In this document: positions 40,358 through 50,030 of the stretch, in pieces | Layout: each line of letters starts with the position of its first letter | How positions within the stretch are numbered: position 1 is the stretch's first letter | Origin: Cunninghamella blakesleeana | Taxonomy: Eukaryota > Mucoromycota > Mucoromycetes > Mucorales > Cunninghamellaceae | DNA length: 64,000 nt | Assembly (NCBI GenBank): GCA_017871115.1 | Contig: JAFCIZ010000003.1 | Coordinates: 931,001-995,000, forward strand | Direction of reading: 5' to 3' | Translations under genes and position numbers: made by a program | The notes under the pieces: model-generated | What the model was told of the DNA's origin: nothing | Databases searched by the model: none | The model's input: only the letters and a program-made list of their open reading frames with translations

Positions 40358-42034
40358 CAGTGACGAGCGAAATTGTTCACGATTTTTTTTTTTTTTATAT
40401 TTTTTTATTTTTCTCGAAATTAAATATAAATACAAAATGGTAACTTTTATATCAAATGAGAGCTGTGGTTATGAGCTTTCATGCTTTATATACTAATTGG
40501 CGCTGGAGAAAGTATGAAGCCTTAAATGAACGGGGTTTCAAAAAAAGTATGAAAAACCTGTTTTTTTTTTTTCTGTTTTTATGATAGATATAAAATTCTT
40601 TTAAATATAATTTTTTATGTGACATTATAAAATGGTTTTTTTTTTTATTTTTTAAATTTTCCGAGACCTTAAGTCACTATAATTACAGTTTTTTTTATTT
40701 TTTTATTTTTTTTGAATCTTTACCATCTTACTACTCATTAACCTAATTCCATTAACAATGGTGAAGACATCTCACAACAAAAAAATGGCAGTTTTGGAAA
40801 AACTTAATAATAAAGAAACATATAGAAGTATTGCAAGTTCACTGAATATTTCACTCGGTCTCATTAGTAAAATTGCAAAACGCAATTATGTTAATTGTAA
40901 AAATAATGCTGGTCGACATTCAGAAATCTCATGTAATTTAGGCAGGTTGATTGCTCGTAACTTCTATACTGGCAAGTTTTCTACAGCTATAGGTGCTTCA
41001 AGGGCTTTACGTTTTAGTGGCTATAATATTTCAGCATATTCTATACGAAGATTCCTTGGTAATAATGATTTTGCTTCGGAGATTAAAAAGTCCGCTTTGC
41101 CACTTACTACTATACGAAAGAAAAAGCGTTTAAATTGGGCAAAAGCACATAGACACTGGACAGTTGAAGATTGGAAAAAGGTCGTCTTTAGTGACGAAAC
41201 AAAAATAAATCGTTTTGGATCCGATGGGAAATTATGGACGTGGGTTAAAAAAGGAAGACCTTTACGAGACCATAATTTCAATTTCAAGTATAAGGGTGGT
41301 GGTGGAAGTTTAATGTTGTGGAGTTGTTTTACGCAACACGGACCAGGTTATATTGCAAAAATAGAAGGTGGAATGGACTCTAAATTGTACTGTGAGATTT
41401 TAGGGGACGATTTCAAAGGCACCTTAAAAGATTATGGCATGAAACTGAATGAGGTTCTTCTGCAACAAGACAATGATCCTAAACATAAGTCAGCTTTTAC
41501 CACTAAATGGATAAAAAAACATCATATAAACGTTCTAGATTGGCCACCATACTCTCCAGATTTAAATCCAATCGAAAATATGTGGTTTTATCTTAAGTGT
41601 CAACTTGCAGCATACAACATACCGCCTAAAAACAAACAAGAACTATGGGAGCGCGCGGCCCACATATGGTACAAAAAAATAACACCGGAAATGTGCATAA
41701 AACATATTGAAAGTATGCCTAGACGTATAGAGGCTGTGATAAAACAAAAAGGAGGGGCAACTAAATGGTGATTTTGTTGAATTTAATTAGCAAATAATAA
41801 TATATTTAATTTTTTTAATAAAAAAAAATATGCATTTTTGAGACTTTTTTTTTTCAAGTGCTTCTTTATCATTTATGTTAATATATATTATATGGAAAAT
41901 TGTTTATTTACATTTAGTATTTTAATAGGGCTTTCGAATGATATAACATATGTCTACAGTTAAATATGTACTTTTCAAGATAAATGAAAAAATGTAAAAA
42001 AAAAAAAAATCGTGAACAATTTCGCTCGTCACTG
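40358..42034 (+). mobile_element. Tc1/mariner element A2, nested in C1
   Basis: 1677 bp with the same ends as A1. The flanks read CACTAA before and AATTCATG after, where the uninterrupted C/D sequence is CACTAATTCATG. The target duplication is therefore AA and not TA. Length differences to A1 are in T- and A-runs. Confidence 0.93.
40758..41771 (+). CDS. Tc1/mariner transposase, family A (second copy)
   Basis: 337 residues, identical in protein sequence to the A1 transposase as far as I can read. The one coding difference noticed is a synonymous TAC to TAT change near codon 44. All DD34E residues are kept, so this copy could be functional. It is read on the opposite strand to the C1 gene it interrupts. 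Confidence 0.95.
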   Translation: MVKTSHNKKMAVLEKLNNKETYRSIASSLNISLGLISKIAKRNYVNCKNNAGRHSEISCNLGRLIARNFYTGKFSTAIGASRALRFSGYNISAYSIRRFLGNNDFASEIKKSALPLTTIRKKKRLNWAKAHRHWTVEDWKKVVFSDETKINRFGSDGKLWTWVKKGRPLRDHNFNFKYKGGGGSLMLWSCFTQHGPGYIAKIEGGMDSKLYCEILGDDFKGTLKDYGMKLNEVLLQQDNDPKHKSAFTTKWIKKHHINVLDWPPYSPDLNPIENMWFYLKCQLAAYNIPPKNKQELWERAAHIWYKKITPEMCIKHIESMPRRIEAVIKQKGGATKW

Positions 42035-43083
42035 AATTCATGCTCCAAAATAGCTTGGTAGAGTTCCTTATCTAAAACTGTATCAATTTTAGTCATGTAA
42101 CCCGGGCCATCGTACGAAATGCATCCCCAAACCATTATGTTTCCACCACCATGTTTGACTGTTTGCTTGACATGTTTAGGTTGAAGCTTTTCCTCGGCTC
42201 TTTTCCAAGCATAGCGGCGTCCATCCGATCCAAAACGATTAATTTTGGTTTCGTCTGACCAAATGACACGACTCCAGTCATCCAAAGTCCAATCTTTGTG
42301 TGCTTTTGCCCAAGCTAAACGAGCTTTAACATTCTTGGCACTGAGGAGAGGTTTCTTTGGCTTGACAAAGGACCCTAATCCTTTTTCTTTAAGTGCTCTA
42401 CGGACTGTTTGAGCACTTATATCGATTTCCAAATGTTGCTTTAATGCCTTTCGCACCTCAGTAGCATTACTTTTACCTCCTTTGGTCACTTGATGTACAC
42501 AAAAGGACTTGTCTCTACCAGTGAGCTTGGATACAGCACCACCAACAGCCATAGGAATCTCCCGTTCAAGACCTGCAGAGTACTTTTGAACTGTTCCATA
42601 GCCTACACCAACATCCTTTGCTACTTGACGCATGGACTTACCTTGTTTGAGAAGGTTAATGACTTGGTTCTTAACAGAATTTTGAATAGGACGCATAATG
42701 ATAACAGAGTACTAAAAAATGGACAATATTGATATAAAAAATATATAAAAAATAGAATATTAGCTATAGATTTGAACTAAGAAACTGCGAAACAGGTTTA
42801 TTCTAACATTTTATAGGTTATTTTATACTCTATTATTGTTTTATTACAAGTTGTGGTATTTTTTTGGCATCGCAACACAAGTGATCGAATGTACCAATAA
42901 TTTTCAAACACCATTTACTCCGCAACCCAAATATGGAAATGGATATAAATATATTCACAAGAAAGCCAATCAACAGGGCTTTCGATTGATGTATAAATCA
43001 TGCATGGTTAAATAGTAAGTTTTATTGATACAATTGATTTTATAAAAAAAACGAAAACATTCGATCACTTCTGGAAGCCACTG

Positions 43084-43547
43084 TATGGGCTTTAGTGAAA
43101 AACAGGCTCTTTAGCAACTATACTACACCACCAAAAGGGATGTTAGACTTGTGGGACCGTACTCAGGAAGTATGGAATACAATCACGGCTGAAGATTGTA
43201 AAAAAGTGATAGAAACAATGCCTAAACGTTGTAATGATGTAATAAAAGCAAAGGGCTATTGGATTGATTATTAAATAAAGACTTTTTATACCATTTATAT
43301 TGTGTTTTAATTATATTTTTAATTTTTTTGGTATCGCAACACAAGTGATCGAATGTACCAATGATTTTCAAACACCATTTACTCCGCAACCCAAATATGG
43401 AAATGCATATAAATATATTCACAAGAAAACCAATCAACAGGGCTTTCGATTGATGTATAAATCATGCATGGTTGAATAGTAAGTTTTATTGATACAATTG
43501 ATTTTATAAAAAAAACGAAAACATTCGATCACTTCTGGAAGCCACTG
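43084..43547 (+). mobile_element. Tc1 element C2, 3' fragment only
   Basis: This matches the last about 465 bp of the C/D elements: the transposase C-terminus from the NIWALVKNRLFSNY region to YWIDY and stop, then the right inverted repeat with the GATCGAATG variant, ending ...CACTG at 43547 followed by TA. The left two-thirds are missing. C1 begins within the TATATGGGC of C2, as expected for insertion into C2. The lost half was probably deleted afterwards. Confidence 0.85.
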
Positions 43548-44341
43548 TAAGGAAAACTAAGGTCACGTAAAGATATAATATCGATTCGTTTAATGATGAT
43601 GAGCGAGGAGGGTCTCAGCATAAACATTTTTATATAATTTTTTTATTTTTTATTTAATTAATATGAGTTCTACTTTTTAAAAATATCGAAAACGAATTAT
43701 TGTTTTTTTTTTTTAATTTTTTTTCAAAATTTCAAATTTTTATTTGGATTTTGAAAATTTTTGAAAATCTATGAAAATTTTTTAAAAAATTGAAAAATAA
43801 ATAAAATAAATGTAAAATAAAATAAAACAATAGAAAATAGAAATAAAATATAACTGGTTCTACTTCAGGCCTAAAAAATAAAACAATTTTAAAACGAAGG
43901 CAGGTGACTAATACACTAAGAGAATCAATTCATTCTTTTTAAAAATTATTAAAATAAAAATATAAAAAAATTAAAAGTTTTTTGTTATTTTCATTGAAAA
44001 CCTTGGGGTTCATTCTTGAGATGGATTATGAAGTTAATGAAAAATTGGAAAAATAATTAACTTTATAAATTTATTTAAACTTTTTAATTTTTTTTTTTTA
44101 TTTTTAAATATTTAGTAATTTTTATAGGTTTTATTATTTTAATGAAATATATGTTTATATTTGCATGTTTTTGCCAAAATCCAAAATATAGTAAAGTTTA
44201 AATAAAAAATTGATAGTAATAAAAATAAATAACAAAAAATAACAAAAAATAACAAAAAATAACAAAAAATAACAAAAAATAACAAAAAATAACAAAACCA
44301 GGACAATTTAAACATAAATAAATGCAAGCGCTCTAAAAGAT
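43548..44341. other. AT-rich spacer left of the solo LTR
   Basis: No gene was found. It contains TTTGAAAATTTTTGAAAAT-type low complexity (about 43735-43800) and a 10-bp tandem repeat listed separately. The last four bases (44338-44341, AGAT) are the left target duplication of the solo LTR. Confidence 0.6.
44231..44298. repeat. 10-bp tandem repeat AACAAAAAAT
   Basis: Six perfect units followed by a partial one. Confidence 0.95.
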
Positions 44342-44880
44342 TGTCGATAATAATAGTATTGATAAAAAAAAAAAAAAAAAAAAAAAAAAAAGAAAAAGAA
44401 AAAGGAAACAAAAAACAATAATTAAAAACCAGCATCGGAATTCAAAAGGAATAACCTTTCGTAAACGGACTTTGAAAACCAACTTTATTTATTTTCAAAT
44501 CCTTTTCCTTTTTCTTTACTTTTCCTTTTTCTTTACTTTTCCTTTTTGTATAACTTATTATTTTTTTTAAACCTTTCCTTAATTTTATTAAATCCTTTCG
44601 CTTTTATGATTTTTATAGAATAGTATTATAAATGTTAATAATAATCAAAGTAGTACTAGATCCTCTAAAAAATATAAATACGACGATTGTTTTTAATAAA
44701 ATAAAGGACAACTCTTTTTGATATAAGATTCATATTAATTACTTTTGTTATTTTATCAGAAGAATAGTTATAACAAATAGTATTGTCTGAGTGACGCGTT
44801 TATTAAAAGAATACGGATATTCATAGAATAATTATAAAAAATAACTTCTACTAGAATTATAATAGATAACCAAAACAACA
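44342..44880 (+). repeat. Solo LTR related to the Ty3-like element
   Basis: 539 bp starting TGTCGATAATAATAG and ending ACTAGAATTATAATAGATAA plus CCAAAACAACA. It aligns along its 3' two-thirds with the 585-bp LTRs at 55855 and 62620, with many differences and a different low-complexity 5' part. A perfect 4-bp duplication AGAT (44338-44341, 44881-44884) flanks it, so it is a genuine old insertion that lost its internal part by LTR-LTR recombination. It ends 7 bp plus the duplication before tRNA-Val. Confidence 0.9.
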
Positions 44881-44891
44881 AGATATCAAAT

Positions 44892-44965
44892 GATTCCTTG
44901 GTGTAGTCGGTTATCACGCCTGTCTAACACACAGGCGGTCGCCAGTTCGAATCTGGCAGGAATCA
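44892..44965 (+). tRNA. tRNA-Val (anticodon AAC)
   Basis: 74 nt. The acceptor stem GATTCCT pairs with AGGAATC, and the discriminator base is A. The A-box is TGGTGTAGTCGG (44899 onward). The anticodon stem CCTGT/ACAGG has loop CTAACAC, giving anticodon AAC. The T-arm is GCCAG-TTCGAAT-CTGGC with B-box GTTCGAATC. No intron and no encoded CCA, as expected for a nuclear gene. It is the only host-type gene recognised in the transposon nest. Confidence 0.97.
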
Positions 44966-44967
44966 TA

Positions 44968-44972
44968 TTTTT
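44968..44972 (+). terminator. Pol III terminator of tRNA-Val
   Basis: A run of five T beginning three bases after the tRNA 3' end. Confidence 0.8.
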
Positions 44973-45011
44973 GCAAATATTACGCAAAACAATCACGTGA
45001 TTTGATATATA

Positions 45012-45567
45012 CACCTAAAGGCAAAACTGATCACGGTTTTTTGATTTTTTAGTTATTTTTTATTGGACTTGATTTTGTACTAAATATTCAAATACAAGTT
45101 TAATTATTTATTTTCTTTAAATGTATCCTCACATGATTGACTTTTCTTTCATGCAGTAATACAAATACTATTAATGTGTTTATTATGTATAAAATGCATT
45201 TTAAAATTTTTATTTCTAGTTTTTATAAATCTGTAAAAAAATACAACTTCATACAATAACTGATATCTACTGTTTAATAATGTATATGATCACCTTTATT
45301 TTGTATTACTAAATCGCACCTCTTAGGCATGGAATGGATAACAGTTTTAGCCATATTGTTCATAGCCGGAGAATCCCAAATGACTTGAATACGTTCCCAC
45401 AAATCATCCAATGATACAGCAGGTTCAGCATACTTTTCATGTAACAATTGCTTTAGATAAGCCCACATGTTTTCAATGGGATTTAAATCAGGAGAGTACG
45501 TAGGCCAATAAAGTAAATCCACATTGTTTTTTTTGTACCATTCTTGGGATGCTTTTGCTGTATGTTT
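45012..45567 (-). mobile_element. Tc1/mariner element family E, 3' fragment
   Basis: A minus-strand element of which only the 3' part remains. Its presumed outer end is CACCTAAAGGCAAAACTGAT next to a TA (45010-45011). It includes the C-terminal third of a Tc1 transposase and stops abruptly at 45567, where repeat X begins. Confidence 0.75.
45274..45567 (-). pseudogene. Tc1 transposase C-terminal fragment, family E
   Basis: The translation contains the HTAKASQEWYKKN, WPTYSPDLNPIENMWAYLKQ and HSMPKRCDLVIQNKG blocks, i.e. the last catalytic Glu and tail of a DD34E transposase clearly different from families A-D. The N-terminal two-thirds, including both Asp motifs, are missing because the gene is cut at repeat X. 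Confidence 0.9.
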
Positions 45568-45862
45568 GGTTGATGTGGAGTTTAGGGACCCACAGTGTTA
45601 TCTTAGAATTCTAATATCTTTTTCAATATTTATTTTATATTGTATATTCTATAATATTTTATTATCTACGTTTTTTTGTCTATCTAATGTTGTTAAAATC
45701 GTTTGATTTTTTTTTTTTTTTTTTTTTTATTATTATTATTATTGCTGTCATTTCTTTAATTTTAGTAAATTCCTAAATATGGTAATATGTTTACTATATA
45801 TTTAAAATGAGTATATCTCTTCTGATATTGCATATTTTCTTTCTTTTTTTTTCATATATGTA
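45568..45862 (+). repeat. Repeat X, copy 1 (left 295 bp)
   Basis: Begins GGTTGATGTGGAGTTTAGGG directly after a TTT of the truncated E element. It is nearly identical to 47515-47802 and to 55253 onward, with differences mainly in a T-run. It is interrupted at TA 45861-45862 by element B. The expected right remainder does not follow B. Confidence 0.9.
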
Positions 45863-47514
45863 CAGTGGGGGAAAAAACTGTTCGGACGTTTCCAAAATTT
45901 GACTTTGTTCTTTAATTACTCTATCAATACTTTATCAACCCTTATGAAACTTAGAATAGTAATAGAATAGCTTATTTATAAATATATTACAAAGTTTGAG
46001 TTTAAAATATTTAGATCTCCGGTTTTTATTAAGGTTTTAAACAGCGATGTCTATTCGAACAGTTTTTTCCAATTTCTAATTAATTAACTAATATCTTGTT
46101 GGTCCGCCTTTAGCATCCAGTACAGCTTGAATACGATCAGGCATACTATCTATGTATCTTCTACATTGTTCCTGTGTAAAAGAATTCCATTCTACATCAA
46201 TTCTTTCCCATAATTCGTGAACACCTTTAGCCCTGGTACTGTATTCACTAAGCTTTAACTTCAAATGGTGCCACACATGTTCAATTGGGTTTAAGTCAGG
46301 ACTTTGAGCCGGCCAATCTTCAAGTATTTTTATCTTTTCTTGTCGCATCCATTCAATAGTAGATGTTGCTTTATGTTTTGGGTCGTTATCCTGTTGAAAA
46401 TAATACTCTGACCAGTCAAAACCATAGTATTCCATGCTATCTCTGAATGTAGTGTTCAAAATTTCTTGGTAATCCTTAGCTTTCATAGTCCCATCGTAAA
46501 CTTGACATGCATATCCTGGTCCAGAATGAGTTATACAACCCCACATCATTATATTTCCACCCCCATGCTTGACTGTTAAATGAAGATGATGAGGCTTCAA
46601 TTTGTCACCTGGTCTTGACCAATAATATTTGCAGCCATCAGACCCCCAGACGTTTATTTTGGTTTCGTCAGAGAATACTACACGTCTCCAGTCATCAATA
46701 GTCCAGTTTTTGTATCTTTTTGCAAAGTTTAAACGGTCCTGTTGATGCTTTTTTGACAAAAGTGGCTTCTTTTTTTTGATGGCAGAAAAAAAATTCATAG
46801 ATTTTAAAACATTAGCCGATGTTTTGACTGTCAATTCATATCCTAGGTTCGATAACATCCTTTGGACATCCGTGGCAGTTAGTAGTTGACCTGATAGAAC
46901 CATTTTTTTGATGAGAGATTTAGTTTTGTCGGCTACAACAATAGGTCTTCCACCAAGATTACGGTTTCTATTAGGGAACCACTTATTAGAATAGGAGCTA
47001 ATGGTACTTTTTGATAAGTTAAGTCTACTGGAAATGATACTGTATGGTATTTCATTGATCAACATTGCTTTTAAATCATTTTGGACATCTACAGGTAAAG
47101 CTTGAGGCATCTTGTTTAATGGATAAAGTGAATAGGTAGTTTAATTGAAGTGATAAAGAAAAGTGAAAGAAAATAAAAAAAAATAAACTGAAAAATAATG
47201 GTTTAAATAGTTTTTCGGAATGCATTTACATTAGTAATTATTATTCTATACTTTCCGAACCAATAATAGTAGGTAAAATGGGAAAACAGAACGAAAATGC
47301 TTAATATTCACATTATGGAAAAAACTGTTCGAATAGACATCGCTGTTTAAAACCTTAATAAAAACCGGAGATCTAAACATTTTAAACTCAAACTTTGTAA
47401 TATATTTATAAATAAGCTATTCTATTACTATTTTAAGTTTCATAAGGATTGATAAAGTATTGATAGATTAATTAAAGAACAAAGTCAAATTTTGGAAACG
47501 TCCGAACAGTTTTT
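45863..47514 (-). mobile_element. Tc1/mariner element family B, right tip missing
   Basis: The left end CAGTGGGGGAAAAAACTGTT follows TA. The inverted repeats are about 220 bp. The right end stops five T into ...CGAACAGTTTTT, so the last about 11 bp and the TA are lost and repeat X copy 2 begins. Each inverted repeat has an inner inverted copy of the end motif (GGAAAAAACTGTTCG), near 46052-46072 and 47318-47335. Confidence 0.92.
46088..47110 (-). CDS. Tc1/mariner transposase, family B (DD34E)
   Basis: An intact 340-residue frame on the minus strand. The N-terminal helix-turn-helix is in PYSIISSRLNLSKSTISSYS. Catalytic motifs are FSDETKINVWGSDG, FQQDNDPKHKAT and AQSPDLNPIEHVWHHL, and the glycine box is KHGGGNIMMWGC. 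It ends KGGPTRY. The PIEH in place of PIEN is a common variant. The gene looks functional, but the element lacks its right tip and probably cannot be mobilised. Confidence 0.94.
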   Translation of the reverse strand: MPQALPVDVQNDLKAMLINEIPYSIISSRLNLSKSTISSYSNKWFPNRNRNLGGRPIVVADKTKSLIKKMVLSGQLLTATDVQRMLSNLGYELTVKTSANVLKSMNFFSAIKKKKPLLSKKHQQDRLNFAKRYKNWTIDDWRRVVFSDETKINVWGSDGCKYYWSRPGDKLKPHHLHLTVKHGGGNIMMWGCITHSGPGYACQVYDGTMKAKDYQEILNTTFRDSMEYYGFDWSEYYFQQDNDPKHKATSTIEWMRQEKIKILEDWPAQSPDLNPIEHVWHHLKLKLSEYSTRAKGVHELWERIDVEWNSFTQEQCRRYIDSMPDRIQAVLDAKGGPTRY

Positions 47515-48178
47515 GGTTGATGTGGAGTTTAGGGACCCACAGTGTTATCTTAGAATTCTAATATCTTTTTCAATATTTATTTTATATTGTATATTCTATA
47601 ACATTTTATTATCTACGTTTTTTTGTCTATCTAATGTTGTTAAAATCGTTTGATTTTTTTTTTTTTTTATTATTATTATTATTGCTGTCATTTCTTTAAT
47701 TTTAGTAAATTCCTAAATATGGTAATATGTTTACTATATATTTAAAATGAGTATATCTCTTCTGATATTGCATATTTTCTTTCTTTTTTTTTCATATATG
47801 TATATTATAAGGTCATTAAATTAAGTATGTATTTTAATATTAAAATAATCTTTAATAAATTAATATATTTTTTAAAAAAAAAAGTAAAGTGATTAACTTC
47901 ATTTGGTATAATATTAGTCTATATTATTTTCAATATTTTTTATTTTTTTTATTTTATTAATAATTTAACAATCTATAAAATGTATACTTATATTAATATA
48001 AAATACATATTATATATTCGAAAATTTTATTATGAAATGTGATATTAAGCAAAATATAAGCAAAAATAATTTAAACTATGAATAGAGATATTTTTAATTT
48101 TTAGTTTTAAAAACGTATCTTTTTAGTGTAAGTTGCGAGTTGTTGTTTTTTTTTGTTCGGCCAAGGTTCAATACTGGT
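47515..48178 (+). repeat. Repeat X, copy 2 (full, 664 bp)
   Basis: The fullest copy of an unclassified repeat. It starts GGTTGATGTGGAGTTTAGGG after a TTTTT of truncated element B. Similarity to copy 3 ends after GGTTCAATACTGGT at 48178. There is no frame, no terminal inverted repeat, no TG...CA LTR ends and no clear target duplication. It contains the uninterrupted target sequence AGTTTTAAAAACGTATC (48103-48119), which in copy 3 carries the Ty3-like element, and a tRNA-like A/B-box pair at its right end. Confidence 0.9.
48117..48178 (+). other. tRNA-like Pol III A-box/B-box pair at the right end of repeat X
   Basis: An A-box-like TAGTGTAAGTTG (48124-48135) fits TRGYNNARNNGG with one mismatch. 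A B-box GTTCAATAC (48166-48174) fits GTTCRANNC. Their 42-bp spacing is that of a tRNA gene. The acceptor and T stems do not pair well, and a T-run lies between the boxes and would stop Pol III, so it is not a working tRNA. It could still bind TFIIIC/TFIIIB. Inference only. Confidence 0.5.
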
Positions 48179-48555
48179 TATGTTTATTTTTCTTTTTTAA
48201 TATTTTTTTTGTTTATTTCTTCCTTTTCTTTCATTTTTTTTTTTTTTTTAGGAATAATTTTTTTTTTGTAGGTATTCATCCATCCATTTTGCAATTACGA
48301 AAGGATTTATTTTATTTGTTTACCTATTTGAAAAATAAGTTAAAATTAAAAATAGGTAAAATAAATAGTTTTTATATATAAAAGAGAAAAACAAAATAAT
48401 TAAGTGAAATTCCTTAGTTGGTTGTTTTTATTATAAATATAAGATGAAGATAATAATAATCTAATTCTGCTTTAGTATTTATATAAAATAATATTTCACT
48501 TTTCATATGATTAGTGATATTAATCAATATGATTTATAACCCCATTATGACGATC
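48179..48555. other. T-rich spacer between repeats X and R
   Basis: About 380 bp, mostly T-runs and AT-rich. A short frame here is low complexity. No feature was supported. Confidence 0.5.
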
Positions 48556-48878
48556 TTTCATATATTTTATTATTACTATATGATGATCCATGATAACCGT
48601 CATTGGTTCTTTTATATATTAATGTAGTAATATAGTTAGATTCAATATAGGGACTTTTAACATTCAGTTTATAAGGTTAAGTTTGACAGTTTAAAGATAA
48701 TAATATATCTGAGTTAGATTTAACTCCTTATTTAGTATAGCTATCCATTTAAATAAAAGATTATATATTTTAATCTCAGTGCACTTGACGATCATTATCA
48801 TTATTTTACTTTATACTATTTACTATTATATAATCATAGCATTATATTTGTTTACTATAAGATAAAATAGCCTGATAC
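48556..48878 (+). repeat. Dispersed repeat R, copy 2
   Basis: 323 bp, same orientation and boundaries as the copy at 989-1313, with scattered substitutions. It shows that a fragment at the far left of the window and this nest share a repeat family. Confidence 0.7.
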
Positions 48879-49000
48879 GACACTATTAACTATATTCTAT
48901 TATTTATTTTTTAAATTTTATTAATACTTTTTTCATTGTTATTTTAATATTTTTTATTATTTTATATTTAACGTTGTCATTTACATTTGCTACCTTTCAT

Positions 49001-49292
49001 CATTTAACATTTCAACATTTCAACATTTAACATTTCAACATTTAACATTTCAACATTTTTACATTCCAACATTCCAACATTCCAACATTCCAACATTTAA
49101 CATTTAATATTTAACATTTAACATTTAACATTTAACATTTTACATTTTACATTTAAAATTTAACATTAATTTGATATTTAATATTTCAACATGCAACATT
49201 TTACATTTCAACGTTCATTTGACAATTTACATTTTACATTTTACATTTTACATTTCAACAATTAACATTTTACATTTTACATTTCAACAATT
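49001..49292. repeat. Minisatellite of CATTTAACATTTCAA-type units
   Basis: Imperfect tandem array of 9-18 bp units built on ACATTTAAC and ACATTTCAAC. Element D1 is inserted at its right part; about 40 bp of the same array continue after D1 (52657 onward), up to the Merlin gene. Confidence 0.9.
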
Positions 49293-50030
49293 TACAGTGG
49301 CTTCCAGAAGTGTTCGAATGTTTTCGTTTTTTTTATAAAATCAATTGTATCAATAAAACTTATTATTTAACCATGCATGATTTATACATCAATCGAAAGC
49401 CCTATTGATTGGCTTTCATATGAATATATTTATATGCATTTCCATATTTGGGTTGCGGAGTAAATGGTGTTTGAAAATTATTGGCACATTCGAACAGTTG
49501 TGTTGCGATACCAAAAAAATTAAAAATATAATTAAAACACAATATAAATGGTACAAAAAGTCTTTATTTAATAATCAATCCAATAGCCCTTTGCTTTTAT
49601 TACATCATTACAACGTTTAGGCATTGTTTCTATTACTTTTTTACAATCTTCAGCCGTGATTGTATTCCATACTTCCTGAGTACGGTCCCACAAGTCTAAC
49701 ATCCCTTTTGGTGGTGTAGTATAGTTGCTAAAGAGTCTGTTTTTCACCAAAGCCCATATATTCTCAATGGGATTCAAGTCAGGTGACTGTGCAGGCCATT
49801 CCATTACCGAAAAAGGCTGGTTTTCCAAGTATTCTTTGACTGTTTTGGCTGTGTGTTTTGGATCGTTATCTTGTTGAAAGACCATTTTGCTTTGATCCAT
49901 GCCATACCAGTCAAATGTATGCACTAATTCATGCTCCAAAATAGCTTGGTAGAGTTCCTTATCTAAAACTGTATCAATTTTAGTCATGTAACCCGGGCCA
50001 TCGTACGAAATGCATCCCCAAACCATTATA

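Larger units (their letters stand above)
39998..42696 (-). pseudogene. C1 transposase split by insertion of A2
   Basis: The minus-strand coding parts 42696-42037 and 40357-39998 total 1020 nt, the exact length of the 339-residue D transposase. The only visible lesion is the A2 insertion after residue 220. Relative to the D protein, the differences seen are V8I, R/Q near 88, V/A near 144, and a cluster at residues 32-37 where C1 has G32 Y33 G34 Q37 and D has S, C, T and H. This cluster lies in the recognition helix of the first helix-turn-helix (QVAKDVGV followed by the cluster). DD34E motifs are present in both halves. Confidence 0.9.
39725..43083 (-). mobile_element. Tc1/mariner element C1, interrupted by A2
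   Basis: The terminal inverted repeats (about 220 bp) start CAGTGGCTTCCAGAAGTGAT. With A2 and its 2-bp duplication removed (39725-40357 plus 42037-43083), the element is 1680 bp, exactly the size of the D copies. Its ends carry GATCGAATG where D copies have GTTCGAATG. Its right end lies in a TA of the C2 fragment. Confidence 0.9.

Noticed and set aside
44231..44298. CRISPR-like array
   Set aside because: Simple 10-bp tandem repeat without spacers, in a eukaryotic genome.
47515..48178. Repeat X as an LTR
   Set aside because: No TG...CA ends, no target duplication and no internal region; two copies also share the tRNA-like downstream part.
48117..48178. A functional tRNA gene in repeat X
   Set aside because: Acceptor and T stems do not pair and a T-run lies between the boxes; kept only as a Pol III box pair.
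49405..49620. 71-residue frames repeated in every C/D element
   Set aside because: Antisense readings of the inverted repeats, present because the repeats are copies, not separate genes.
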